Of a DNA stretch of 64,000 nt, positions 43,655-52,961 are shown piece after piece. Position 1 is the first letter of the stretch; every line of letters begins with the position of its first letter. A program made the translations under genes and the position numbers. The notes under the pieces were generated by a model, which saw nothing but the letters and a program-made list of their open reading frames with translations, did not search any database and was not told the origin of the DNA. The stretch comes from an uncultured Flavobacterium sp. (GTDB lineage Bacteria > Bacteroidota > Bacteroidia > Flavobacteriales > Flavobacteriaceae). The stretch covers positions 186,001 through 250,000 of the forward strand of contig CALTVC010000001.1 of NCBI GenBank assembly GCA_943912855.1, given 5' to 3'.

Positions 43655-45964
43655 TTACACCGTAACCAGTTCGTTTGGTTTCACGGTAACTGTAGCACCG
43701 TTAACCACAACGCTTAGTTCGTTGTTGCCCTCAAGGGTAAAGTGCGTGGCATCAGCCTGAACCGAAACCTTAAGCACTTGCCCGCGGAAGTTTATCTTAA
43801 ACGAATAACCGTTCCATTGTGCCGGGATTTTCGGTTCAAAGTGCAGTGTATCGTTTTTAACACGCATACCGCCAAAGCCTTCAACAATACTCATCCACGT
43901 ACCCGCCATACTGGTTATGTGCAGACCTTCCTCTACCTCTTTGTTATAATCGTCAAGATCCAGGCGCGATGTTCTTAAATAGAATGTATATGCCTGCTCC
44001 ATCCTGCCCAGTACCGCGGCCTGTATGCTGTGTACACATGGCGAAAGACTGCTTTCGTGCACCGTAAGCGGTTCGTAAAAATCAAAATGCCTTTCAAGGG
44101 CTTCCTTGCTAAAGTGGTCTTCAAAGAAATAGAAGCCCTGTAGCACATCGGCCTGTTTGATGTATGGCGAACGCAGTATCCTGTCCCAACTCCATTTCTG
44201 GTTGATAGGGCGTTGGCTACGATCCAACTGGCTTACAGGTACAAGCTCCTTATCAAGGAAACCATCCTGTTGCAGGTACACGCCGTGCTCCTCGCTGTAC
44301 GGGAAGTACATACCGTCTGCCACTTCTTTCCATGCAGCAAGTTCTTCGGCATCCAGTTTTACGATATCCATAATACGGGCATAGTCTGCCGGATAATCTG
44401 CCTTAACCACATTCAGTTGCTCAGCCGCGTAGCGTATACACCACTGCGCAATGTAGTTGGTATAGAAGTTATTGTTTATGTTGTTTTCGTATTCGTTAGG
44501 GCCGGTAACGCCCAGTATCATGTACTTGTTTTTGTGCGACGAAAACGTAGCCCTCTGATGCCAGAAACGCGCTATACCTATAAGTACTTCAAGTCCTTTT
44601 TCAGGGATATAGCTGTAATCGCCGGTAAAGCGGTAATAGTTGTAAATGGCAAAGGCTATGGCGCCGTTACGGTGGATTTCCTCAAAGGTAATTTCCCACT
44701 CGTTGTGGCACTCCTCACCGTTCATGGTAACCATAGGGTACAGTGCCGCCCCGTTTTTAAAGCCAAGCTTTTCGGCATTCTCTATTGCCTTGCCCAGCTG
44801 CACGTGCCTGTAAGTTAATAAATTCCTTGCTACCTGCTGGTCTTTGGTAGCCATATAAAACGGTATGCAGTAGGCTTCGGTATCCCAATAGGTAGACCCG
44901 CCGTATTTTTCTCCGGTAAAACCTTTCGGGCCAATGTTCAGCCTGGCATCTTTACCAAGGTAGGTTTGGTTCAGCTGGAAGATATTGAAACGGATACCCT
45001 GCTGCGCCTTAACGTCACCATCTATGGTAATGTCTGCCATTTCCCAAATGCCTGCCCATGCCTGCTTCTGCTCCTCAAGCAACGCATCGTATCCTTTGGC
45101 TTTCGCCAAAGTAATTACGGCTTTGGCAGCGTTAACCAACTGGTCTTCGGCATGGTTAAGCGTTACGGTATACCCACCGAATTTCACTATGCCTACAGTA
45201 TCATTCTGATTGGCTTCCACTGTGTAGGTAAACTGCACTTTGCTGTCTGTAGCTTCTTTAGATACAGGCAGTATTTGCAGGTCGTTACCATTCAGGAATA
45301 TGCTGTTGTGCATATAGGTAGCCGCGCCAAATTTGGTTTTGTACGTACGTGCCGATACAAACGCCTCATTAGCTTCATGGTGCACACCGGTAGTTTCCCA
45401 GAAAGTTTCCTCCCAGTTGGCATCCATGTTTTTTACACCCGCGTCTACATACGGTTTATAGGTAATTACCGCAGCGCGGTTAAGCGGGGTAACTTCATAT
45501 TTTATAACGCCCAGTTCGTCTTCCGTTACCGAAAGGAAGCGTTTTACATTCACTTTTATCTCCGTACCGTTTTGCAGCACTGCTTCAAACGAGCGGCTGT
45601 ACCAGCCCTCTTTCATGTTCAGCTCACGGCGGAAGTTATTTACCACGCTGCATTTGGCAAGATCCAGCGCTTCGCCGTTTACCTCAATGTCTATACCTAT
45701 CCAGTTTGGCGCGTTTAGCACTTTGGCAAAATACTCCGGGTAGCCGTTTTTCCACCAGCCCACTTTGGTTTTATCAGGGTAGTACACCCCTGCTATGTAG
45801 CTTCCCTGAAAGGTATGTCCACTATAATGTTCTTCAAAATTGGCACGCTGACCCATGGCGCCGTTACCGATGCTGAAAAGGCTCTCGGACGAACGTACCC
45901 TCTCTGCATCAAATCCTTCTTCAATTACCGACCAATTGTCCGGTAGTATATAATCCTGGTTCAT
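43655..45964 (-). CDS. GH65 maltose phosphorylase-like enzyme
   Basis: 769-residue GH65 protein without signal peptide. The catalytic acid is Glu491 in VTGPNEYENN, matching the position known for maltose and kojibiose phosphorylases. MNGEECHNEWEITFEEIHRNG follows the (alpha/alpha)6 barrel pattern. It phosphorolyses an alpha-linked glucose disaccharide to glucose and beta-glucose 1-phosphate. The beta-phosphoglucomutase gene 11 bases upstream handles that product, so maltose is the best guess, though trehalose or kojibiose cannot be excluded from sequence. Confidence 0.88.
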   Translation of the reverse strand: MNQDYILPDNWSVIEEGFDAERVRSSESLFSIGNGAMGQRANFEEHYSGHTFQGSYIAGVYYPDKTKVGWWKNGYPEYFAKVLNAPNWIGIDIEVNGEALDLAKCSVVNNFRRELNMKEGWYSRSFEAVLQNGTEIKVNVKRFLSVTEDELGVIKYEVTPLNRAAVITYKPYVDAGVKNMDANWEETFWETTGVHHEANEAFVSARTYKTKFGAATYMHNSIFLNGNDLQILPVSKEATDSKVQFTYTVEANQNDTVGIVKFGGYTVTLNHAEDQLVNAAKAVITLAKAKGYDALLEEQKQAWAGIWEMADITIDGDVKAQQGIRFNIFQLNQTYLGKDARLNIGPKGFTGEKYGGSTYWDTEAYCIPFYMATKDQQVARNLLTYRHVQLGKAIENAEKLGFKNGAALYPMVTMNGEECHNEWEITFEEIHRNGAIAFAIYNYYRFTGDYSYIPEKGLEVLIGIARFWHQRATFSSHKNKYMILGVTGPNEYENNINNNFYTNYIAQWCIRYAAEQLNVVKADYPADYARIMDIVKLDAEELAAWKEVADGMYFPYSEEHGVYLQQDGFLDKELVPVSQLDRSQRPINQKWSWDRILRSPYIKQADVLQGFYFFEDHFSKEALERHFDFYEPLTVHESSLSPCVHSIQAAVLGRMEQAYTFYLRTSRLDLDDYNKEVEEGLHITSMAGTWMSIVEGFGGMRVKNDTLHFEPKIPAQWNGYSFKINFRGQVLKVSVQADATHFTLEGNNELSVVVNGATVTVKPNELVTV

Positions 45965-45975
45965 TGTGTAGTGTC

Positions 45976-46632
45976 TTATTTGTTTGTTAGGCTTTCTAAG
46001 AAATGTGTGTCTATTTGGGCAAAAGTGCCAAAGTTGTAGTGCGCGCCCTGTAGTATGGCAGGGTCGCCTATGCTTACGCTGGTCATACCACCTATATTGG
46101 CAGCTTCTACCCCAGCCATGGAATCTTCAAAAACAATGCTGTCGGCAGGTGATTTACCTAAAAGGTCGGCAGCCCTCAGGAACACTTCCGGATCGGGTTT
46201 CGCATTGGTTACGTCGTTACCGTCTACAATAGCGTCGAAGTAATGCAGTATGCCTACCTTTTCAAGTATCGGGCGTGCATTTTTACTTGCCGAACCGAGC
46301 GCTATCAGTTGGTCGTTGGCTTTAAGCCAATCCAGCACGGGTAGCACACCATCCAGAATTTCATCTGCCTGCATGGCATCTATATAGTTCAGGTAATCGG
46401 TATTTTTTTCGGCAAGCCAGGTATCTTTATCGGCATCGGTAGCCTGAACATCGCCCAGGCCAAGGATGATTTCGAGCGATCGTACACGGCTTACGCCTTT
46501 AAGCAGCTCGTTATGTTCGTGGGTAAAATCGATACCCAGGCGGTTGGCAATTTTTTTCCACGCCAGGTAGTGGTACTTGGCTGTGTCTACAATTACGCCG
46601 TCAAGGTCGAATATGAAAGCTTTCTGTTTCAT
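45976..46632 (-). CDS. pgmB: beta-phosphoglucomutase
   Basis: 218-residue HAD-family mutase. Motif I FDLDGVIVDTAKYH supplies Asp9 (nucleophile) and Asp11 (acid/base). SASKNA and FEDSMAGVEAA complete the HAD signature. It turns beta-glucose 1-phosphate from the GH65 enzyme into glucose 6-phosphate. It lies between the transporter (48 bases) and the phosphorylase (11 bases) genes. Confidence 0.93.
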   Translation of the reverse strand: MKQKAFIFDLDGVIVDTAKYHYLAWKKIANRLGIDFTHEHNELLKGVSRVRSLEIILGLGDVQATDADKDTWLAEKNTDYLNYIDAMQADEILDGVLPVLDWLKANDQLIALGSASKNARPILEKVGILHYFDAIVDGNDVTNAKPDPEVFLRAADLLGKSPADSIVFEDSMAGVEAANIGGMTSVSIGDPAILQGAHYNFGTFAQIDTHFLESLTNK

Positions 46633-46680
46633 TTGGGTTTTGTTGAAATGTAATTTAGTGTGAAGGGTGTGCTGTCAGGG

Positions 46681-48042
46681 TTAGGCTTTTGCCTCGTCTG
46701 TGTCTTTAACACGGGTTACAAAAAACGCCGCGATGATAAATGAGATACCACTGGCTACTATGGCATAGACGGCATTACCGCCGTACAGGTATTTAACCAT
46801 AGGGCCGCCTATAATGGCATTTACAATTTGCGGGATAACCACAAAGAAGTTGAATATCCCCATGTATACGCCCATCTTTTTTGGAGGTATGGCACCCGAT
46901 AGTATGGCATACGGAGTGGCGAGTATACTTGCCCATGCCACGCCTACACCTACCATAGAAAGGATAAGCCAGTCGGGGTTTGGTACTACGTATACCGAAA
47001 GCAACCCGATACCGCCAATGATAAGCGCGTAAAAGTGGGTTTTCTTTCGGCCTATTTTATGGGCTATTGCCGGGATTAACAGGGCTATGATTGCCGAAAC
47101 GGCATTGTATACACCAAAGATGATGCCCACCCAGTCGCCTGCTTTTTGGTACAGGGTACTTTCTTCGGGTGTTAGTTCACTAAACTCTTTTAGTGGCACA
47201 CCGTATATGTGGTGTGCTATTGCCGGCGTGGTAAACACCCACATACCGAACAACCCGAACCACGAAAAGAACTGCACCCAGCTGAGCTGACGCATGGTTT
47301 GTGGCATTTTGGCAAAATCAGTAAAAATGTCTTTTATCGAATGGGTTTCTTCCTGCGAGGTTTCATTGTCTGTTGCGGCTTCAAAGGCAGCCATTTCTTC
47401 AGGCGAATATTCTTTGGTAGTAGCTATGGTAAAAAGTACCGCGCCTACAAGACATGCCGCGCCAATGATAAACGAAAGGATAAGATGATACGGCACACCG
47501 CCATTAGTAGCGGCATCTGACACGCCAAACCAGTTGGTAAGCGCATACGGAAGCCACGAACCTATTACCGCACCAAAACCGATGAGGGCGGTTTGTACGC
47601 TAAAGCCTAACGTTCGCTGATCGGCAGGCAGTATGTCGGCAACCAGTGCGCGGAAGGGTTCCATGGCTACGTTAAACGAGGCATCCATGATCATGAGGAA
47701 ACCTGCCCCTACCCACAACGCGGGCATAATGGCGGTAAGTGCTCCTGCTTGCGGCATACATACCAAACCAAGGGCTGCTAACAGCGAACCTACAAGGAAA
47801 TACGGTTTCCTGCGCCCGAAACGTGTCCAGGTGCGGTCGCTGTAATGTCCTATAACGGGTTGTACTATAAGCCCCATTAACGGCGGAATAATCCAAAACC
47901 AGGAAAGGGTGTGCACATCTGCACCAAATATCTGGAGGATACGGCTGGCATTTGCGTTTTGTAGTGCAAAGCCCATTTGGATTCCGAGATAACCGAAGCT
48001 CATGCCCCAGATTTCCCAAAAGCCTAATTTACGCTTTTCCAT
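46681..48042 (-). CDS. MFS sugar transporter, SLC45/maltose type
   Basis: 453-residue major facilitator with about 12 transmembrane segments. The loop GHYSDRTWTRFGRRKPYF after segment 2 is typical of the glycoside-pentoside/SLC45-like group. Gene order (transporter, pgmB, GH65, GH13) points to maltose or maltodextrin uptake across the inner membrane. TATATTTG at 48142-48135 is a likely -7 element about 93 bases before the start. Confidence 0.88.
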   Translation of the reverse strand: MEKRKLGFWEIWGMSFGYLGIQMGFALQNANASRILQIFGADVHTLSWFWIIPPLMGLIVQPVIGHYSDRTWTRFGRRKPYFLVGSLLAALGLVCMPQAGALTAIMPALWVGAGFLMIMDASFNVAMEPFRALVADILPADQRTLGFSVQTALIGFGAVIGSWLPYALTNWFGVSDAATNGGVPYHLILSFIIGAACLVGAVLFTIATTKEYSPEEMAAFEAATDNETSQEETHSIKDIFTDFAKMPQTMRQLSWVQFFSWFGLFGMWVFTTPAIAHHIYGVPLKEFSELTPEESTLYQKAGDWVGIIFGVYNAVSAIIALLIPAIAHKIGRKKTHFYALIIGGIGLLSVYVVPNPDWLILSMVGVGVAWASILATPYAILSGAIPPKKMGVYMGIFNFFVVIPQIVNAIIGGPMVKYLYGGNAVYAIVASGISFIIAAFFVTRVKDTDEAKA

Positions 48043-48299
48043 TATCGTAATTTAATGATTATTAATACGATAAGCGCGTTGCTTATCAAAACATGGGTTG
48101 TGTGAAGTGACCCTATTCGCTTTGATAATCAGTACAAATATAGAAGTTTTTTAATCGGTTGGTTCACAGGGGGTAAAAAAAATTCTGTCTGCGAGGGCAA
48201 AATCCCGTTTTTTAAATCACTACATACAAGCAACTTACACAAAACTACAAGGTTGTCGTAAGTTTTTTTTAGGTTATACGGTAATGCGGTTATTCGATA

Positions 48300-48353
48300 G
48301 CGCGGATTTGCAATCCGTGCTTGAATGTAAAGGCACGGATTGCAAATCCGCGC
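48300..48353. repeat. 21-bp perfect inverted repeat
   Basis: 48300-48320 (GCGCGGATTTGCAATCCGTG and one more base) is perfectly inverted at 48333-48353 with a 12-base loop. Confidence 0.85.
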
Positions 48354-48376
48354 CATCAGGTATTTGGTTATTCGGC

Positions 48377-48511
48377 AGAGTGGCATTCCCCTCCTGCGGA
48401 GGGGTGGCTGAAAGCCGGGGTGGGTTATTTAAATAAATCTAATTTTTAGTTGGAAGTACTTTTCCCACCCCGCCCTACGGGCACCCCTCCGCAGGAGGGG
48501 AATGCCACTCT
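48377..48511. repeat. 30-bp perfect inverted repeat flanking a 75-base centre
   Basis: 48377-48406 (starting AGAGTGGCATTCCCCTCCTG) is perfectly inverted at 48482-48511. Inner GCCGGGGTGGG / CCCACCCCGCC segments are also complementary. Confidence 0.85.
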
Positions 48512-48554
48512 TCTTAATAAAAAATCGGAGCGGGATTTCGATAGCACGGTTATA

Positions 48555-48672
48555 GACCCTGAAAGGGTCACACATAGTTGCGGAGGGCAACGCCCTTCGT
48601 AATACATACATTTGATTATATAAAAAACCCGGAGCGTTGCTCCGGGCTATAATGTTTGCCCCTTTCAGAGTC
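48555..48672. repeat. dispersed palindromic repeat, GACCCTGAAAGGGTC family (copy 2)
   Basis: GACCCTGAAAGGGTC (48555-48569), GCGGAGGGCAACGCCCTTCG (48580-48599), stem CCCGGAGCGTTGCTCCGGG (48628-48646) followed by CTATAATGT, then CCCCTTTCAGAGTC (48659-48672). Module order matches copy 1 at 22.0 kb. Confidence 0.88.
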
Positions 48673-48727
48673 GTATTACGTAACAATCAAATAAACATAT
48701 CCACGAATTAACGAATCCACCAAAAAC

Positions 48728-49762
48728 CTACGATTCCGTACTCTCGCGTTCTACGAGATGGGTTTCTATGAGTTCGGTGCGGTAATGTTCCGGTTCGGCA
48801 GGTTCTTCCGTTTCTTCGGCTTCAAGCCTGTCGATAAGGAGTTTGGCAGCACGCCCGCCCATAACCTCACCATTTTGACTCACGGTGGTAATGCTCGGGC
48901 TACTGAATTGTGATATGATACCATCGGTAAAGCCTATTACCGACAACTCCTCTGGTATGCGGATACCCATTTTGGTTGCCAACTTTATAGCCGTTACCGC
49001 AAAGAGTTCGTTTACCGCAAATATGGCATCGGGACGGTTATCGCGCAGCAATGCTTCTATTTTGCTGGCACATCCTTCTATGTCTTCTATCTTAACTATA
49101 AGGCTTTCGTCTATGGCTATGTCGTGGTCGCTCAGGGCGTTTATGTAGCCATCGGTGCGCAGGCGGCCTACACTAACGTAGTCTACCGTAGTAATAAGCC
49201 CTACCTTTTTATATCCTTTGTTAATGAAAAAGTCTACCGCTTCGTAGGCTGCCAGCTGGTCGTCTATAATTACCTTATCGCACAGCACATCGTTAGTAAC
49301 GCGGTCAAACATCACTACGGGCATCCCCTGGTTTATTACTTCCTGTATGTGGTGGAAATCGCGCTTTTGCTGGGTTTCCTTGCTAAGTGCCATGATAAAA
49401 CCATCGGTACTGCCGGTAGCCAGCATTTCCATGTTGATTACTTCCTTGTCAAACGATTCGTTGCTAAGACATACAATTACGTTATACCCATTATCATTTG
49501 CCACCTGCTCTATACCACTGATTACCGTTGCGAAAAAGTGGTGTACAATCTCAGGGATAATGATGCCTATGGTCTTGGTTTTTTTGTTTTTCAGGCTTAG
49601 CGCAATGTTGTTTGGCTTATAGTTATACAGCTTTGCGAATGCCTGAACCTTAAGCCGGGTATCTTCGCCTATTTCAGGACTGTTTCTCAGCGACTTAGAT
49701 ACGGTACTGATAGATACGTCAAGTTCCTTTGCTATCTGCTTTAGTGTAACCTGTCTTTTCAT
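48728..49762 (-). CDS. LacI-family transcriptional regulator
   Basis: 344-residue regulator. The N-terminal helix-turn-helix is VTLKQIAKELDVSISTVSKSLR, followed by the hinge and a periplasmic-binding-protein-like sugar domain (about 60-340, GIIIPEIVHHFFATVISGIEQ). It sits between the two arms of the starch locus and is divergent from susC. It is therefore the likely controller of both arms in response to maltose or a related sugar. Confidence 0.92.
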   Translation of the reverse strand: MKRQVTLKQIAKELDVSISTVSKSLRNSPEIGEDTRLKVQAFAKLYNYKPNNIALSLKNKKTKTIGIIIPEIVHHFFATVISGIEQVANDNGYNVIVCLSNESFDKEVINMEMLATGSTDGFIMALSKETQQKRDFHHIQEVINQGMPVVMFDRVTNDVLCDKVIIDDQLAAYEAVDFFINKGYKKVGLITTVDYVSVGRLRTDGYINALSDHDIAIDESLIVKIEDIEGCASKIEALLRDNRPDAIFAVNELFAVTAIKLATKMGIRIPEELSVIGFTDGIISQFSSPSITTVSQNGEVMGGRAAKLLIDRLEAEETEEPAEPEHYRTELIETHLVERESTES

Positions 49763-49889
49763 CGTTTTTATGGTGTTGTTAACCGAATAGCTTCTTAATT
49801 ATTGATTTCAAAATAAAGATACTCGATATTTTAATTAATGGCAATATTACCCCTTTAAACTCATCCATTTACCGAAAGTTTTCAACACG

Positions 49890-49927
49890 ACAACGTTGTA
49901 GTAGGGGGTACTCAACGAAAACGTTTT
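49890..49927. promoter_or_regulatory. two AACGTT-centred palindromes, candidate LacI-type operators
   Basis: ACAACGTTGT (49890-49899) and AAAACGTTTT (49918-49927) are perfect 10-bp palindromes with the central CG typical of LacI-family operators. Their centres are 28 bases apart, in the gap between the lacI-like gene and susC. Confidence 0.5.
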
Positions 49928-50013
49928 TTTAGTAACTTCCTTTTAGATAATTTTAACTTGTGAAGTGATTTTATACGCATTATAGAAACGCAAATTTAAC
50001 CTAAACAACTTGT

Positions 50014-52950
50014 ATGAAAACTATGTATCAGAAGTTTTTACTGTTATTGCTTATGGTACCTTTCGGGCTTTTGGCGCAAACCAAACAGCTTAAGGGAACC
50101 GTGCGCGATAACACCACAGGCGAACCCCTACCGGGCGTTAATGTACTGGTAGAAGGAACGCAAAACGGCACATCTACCGATATGGATGGTAACTATGTGC
50201 TGCCCGCAGTGAGTAACGGCAGCAAAATAGTATTCTCCTCTATAGGGTACGCCAACCTAACCATGACCTACACAGGACAAGCCACACTGGATGTAAAGCT
50301 TAGTGAAGATGCTACCCAGCTTGGCGAAGTAATTGTAATAGGTTACGGTACTACTACCAAAAAAGATGCCACAGGTTCTGTAGCATCTGTTACTGCTAAA
50401 GATTTTAATAAAGGGGTTATAGCTACTGCCGAAAACCTACTGAACGGCCGCGTAGCGGGTGTTACCGTTAATACCAGCGGTGCCCCGGGTTCTGGCTCTC
50501 AGATCAGGATTCGTGGTGGTTCTTCGCTAAACGCCAGTAACGATCCGCTTATTGTAATAGACGGATTACCGATAACTAATGATACCAACATAGGTTCTAC
50601 ATCGGTACTTGGTTCTATAAACCCAAGCGACATAGAAAGCTTTACCGTACTTAAAGATGCTTCGGCTACTGCAATTTACGGTTCAAGGGCTTCTAACGGT
50701 GTAATTATCATTACCACTAAAAAAGGTGGTAAGGAGCTTAAAGCTTCTTACAAATTTACATACGGTAGCGGAAACATTTATAATAAGATAGATGTATTTG
50801 GCGCAGACGCGTTCCGTGCTAAAGTGGCCGAAGTAAGACCTGGTGACGTAAGCAAACTGGGTACCGCAAATACTGACTGGCAAAACGCCATTTACCGTCG
50901 TACCGATTTTGTAGACAATAGTGTATCATTAAACGGTAACCTGTTTAATGTAATCCCGGCCCGTCTGTCGGTAGGTAATACTTACCAGGAAGGTGCAAGG
51001 CTTACTAACAAATGGAACAGGAGCACCATTAACACTACGATTAACCCTACTTTCTTTAATAACCACCTGAAATTTAGGATTAACGCTACGTATACTAACG
51101 AAAAGAACCGTTTTGCCGATGGTGTAGAAGGCTCTGCAATGCGCATGGATCCTACCCAGCCTATCTTTGACCCTACATCGCCTTACGGTGGATTCTTTGA
51201 ATACTACGACCACAGCGCATCTAACCACGCGCTAATAAACGGTATACGTAACCCTGTGGCTCAGTTGCTTTTAACTAACGACAGCGGTGAAACTAACCGT
51301 ATATTCGGTAACATAGAAACGGAATACAAATTCCATTTCCTTCCGGACCTTAAAGTTGTAGTAAACCTTGGTTACGACGATTCTAAAGGTGAAAGGACCC
51401 GTCTTCAGGGTACTAACCTTGGTTCTGCACCAAGCAACGAAAGCGTGCCTTATGGTACTAACGAGTACAGCAAACGTACACAAACAAACAGGCTACTAGA
51501 TGCTTACCTTAACTACAACAAAACATTCGGCAAGTTTAACACAGATATTACTGCAGGTTACTCTTACCAAAAGTTTTCTTCATGGAGTTTCTACCAGGGT
51601 AACATCCTTAACCCGCAACTGGGCGACAACTTCCCTGAAACCGATACCGATATTCCTAACGTACTTATAGGCTTCTTCGGAAGGGCAAACCTTTCGTTTA
51701 ACGACAAGTACCTGCTTACGCTATCGTACAGGAGAGACGGTTCATCTCGTTTTAATAAAGACAACCGTTGGGGTAACTTCCCGGCTGCATCATTTGCATG
51801 GAAACTTAAAGAGGAGTTCTTTAAAGACAACGAAACCATCAGCGACCTTAAACTACGCCTTGGCTACGGTATTACCGGTCAGCAAGACATAGGCAGCGCT
51901 AAGAATTACTACCTGCAACAATACCAGACCGGAGACGGTAACAGCCAGATTTTCTTTGGCGGATCTCAATATCCTATTGCTGTGTCTATGGCATACAACC
52001 CATACATTAAGTGGGAAGAAACCACAACCTACAACGTAGGTGCAGACTACGGTTTGTTTAACGACAGGATTACCGGTGCGCTGGATGTATTCTATAAAGA
52101 GTCTAACAACCTGCTTAGCTATGTACCTTTCCCTGACGGAGGTAACTTTAGCAACAGCGGATGGCAAAACATAGGTAGCTTTACTACTAAAGGTGCCGAA
52201 TTTAGCATTGCAGCAGACGTTATTAAAACTGAAAAGCTAAACTGGAACGTAAACTTTAACGTAACCAAATACGAGCGCCGTATTAAGGAGCTTGCTAATA
52301 ACATAGACGTGTTACAGGGTGGTACAGGTGCCGGTACAGGCGGAACAGTACAGATACTAAGGGAAGGCTTTACTCCAGACTCTTTCTATGTGTACAAACA
52401 ACTGTATGACACAGCAGGTAAACCGGTAGAGGGTGCTTATGCCGACCTTAATGGCGACGGCATAGTAAACGACCAGGACCGTTACATTTATAAAAACCCG
52501 GATCCTGATGCTACTTTCGGTTTTGCATCTAACCTAAACTGGGGTAACCTTGACTTCTCGTTTAACATGAGGGCAAGCGTAGGCAACAGGATTTATAATG
52601 CAGTAAACGCAGGTAACGCGCAGCTGTCATTGATCCAAAACCAGTCTACATTGGCTAACATACCTACTCAGGTAAATGAAACAGGTTTCCGTAACACGGC
52701 AGACGTTGTGCTGTCTGACCTTTATGTAGAAAACGGTTCATTTTTAAGAATGGATAACATTACCCTGGGCTATACCTTCCCTAAATGGCTTGAAGGAAAA
52801 GCTTCGGTAAGGCTATACACCGGTGTACAAAACGCGTTTATCCTTACAAAGTATTCAGGACTGGATCCTGAAATCACCAACAGTGGTCGTGACCAGACCA
52901 TTTACCCTAGGCAGAGAACCTACATGTTTGGTGCTAACTTTAATTTCTAA
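50014..52950 (+). CDS. susC: SusC-like TonB-dependent outer-membrane transporter
   Basis: 978-residue SusC/RagA-type receptor. Signal peptide MKTMYQKFLLLLLMVPFGLLAQ; an N-terminal carboxypeptidase-like regulatory domain (LKGTVRDNTTGEPLPGVNV, about 24-110); the plug with GEVIVIGYGTTTKKD, IRIRGGSSLNASNDPLIVIDG and SATAIYGSRASNGVIIITTKKG; and a large barrel ending in FGANFNF. It imports maltooligosaccharides with SusD at the cell surface. A gap of 11 bases to susD shows co-transcription. Confidence 0.95.
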   Translation: MKTMYQKFLLLLLMVPFGLLAQTKQLKGTVRDNTTGEPLPGVNVLVEGTQNGTSTDMDGNYVLPAVSNGSKIVFSSIGYANLTMTYTGQATLDVKLSEDATQLGEVIVIGYGTTTKKDATGSVASVTAKDFNKGVIATAENLLNGRVAGVTVNTSGAPGSGSQIRIRGGSSLNASNDPLIVIDGLPITNDTNIGSTSVLGSINPSDIESFTVLKDASATAIYGSRASNGVIIITTKKGGKELKASYKFTYGSGNIYNKIDVFGADAFRAKVAEVRPGDVSKLGTANTDWQNAIYRRTDFVDNSVSLNGNLFNVIPARLSVGNTYQEGARLTNKWNRSTINTTINPTFFNNHLKFRINATYTNEKNRFADGVEGSAMRMDPTQPIFDPTSPYGGFFEYYDHSASNHALINGIRNPVAQLLLTNDSGETNRIFGNIETEYKFHFLPDLKVVVNLGYDDSKGERTRLQGTNLGSAPSNESVPYGTNEYSKRTQTNRLLDAYLNYNKTFGKFNTDITAGYSYQKFSSWSFYQGNILNPQLGDNFPETDTDIPNVLIGFFGRANLSFNDKYLLTLSYRRDGSSRFNKDNRWGNFPAASFAWKLKEEFFKDNETISDLKLRLGYGITGQQDIGSAKNYYLQQYQTGDGNSQIFFGGSQYPIAVSMAYNPYIKWEETTTYNVGADYGLFNDRITGALDVFYKESNNLLSYVPFPDGGNFSNSGWQNIGSFTTKGAEFSIAADVIKTEKLNWNVNFNVTKYERRIKELANNIDVLQGGTGAGTGGTVQILREGFTPDSFYVYKQLYDTAGKPVEGAYADLNGDGIVNDQDRYIYKNPDPDATFGFASNLNWGNLDFSFNMRASVGNRIYNAVNAGNAQLSLIQNQSTLANIPTQVNETGFRNTADVVLSDLYVENGSFLRMDNITLGYTFPKWLEGKASVRLYTGVQNAFILTKYSGLDPEITNSGRDQTIYPRQRTYMFGANFNF

Positions 52951-52961
52951 TAAAAATTACT

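Larger units (their letters stand above)
48043..48727. other. 685-base repeat-rich intergenic region
   Basis: No gene. The left end holds the promoter for the leftward starch operon near 48135-48142. From 48300 to 48672 it is packed with three different palindromic families, listed separately. Short open frames here arise only from these repeats. Confidence 0.7.

Noticed and set aside
48129..48686. Short open frames in the repeat-rich gap
   Set aside because: They consist of translated palindromic repeats, with no initiation signals or conserved domains.
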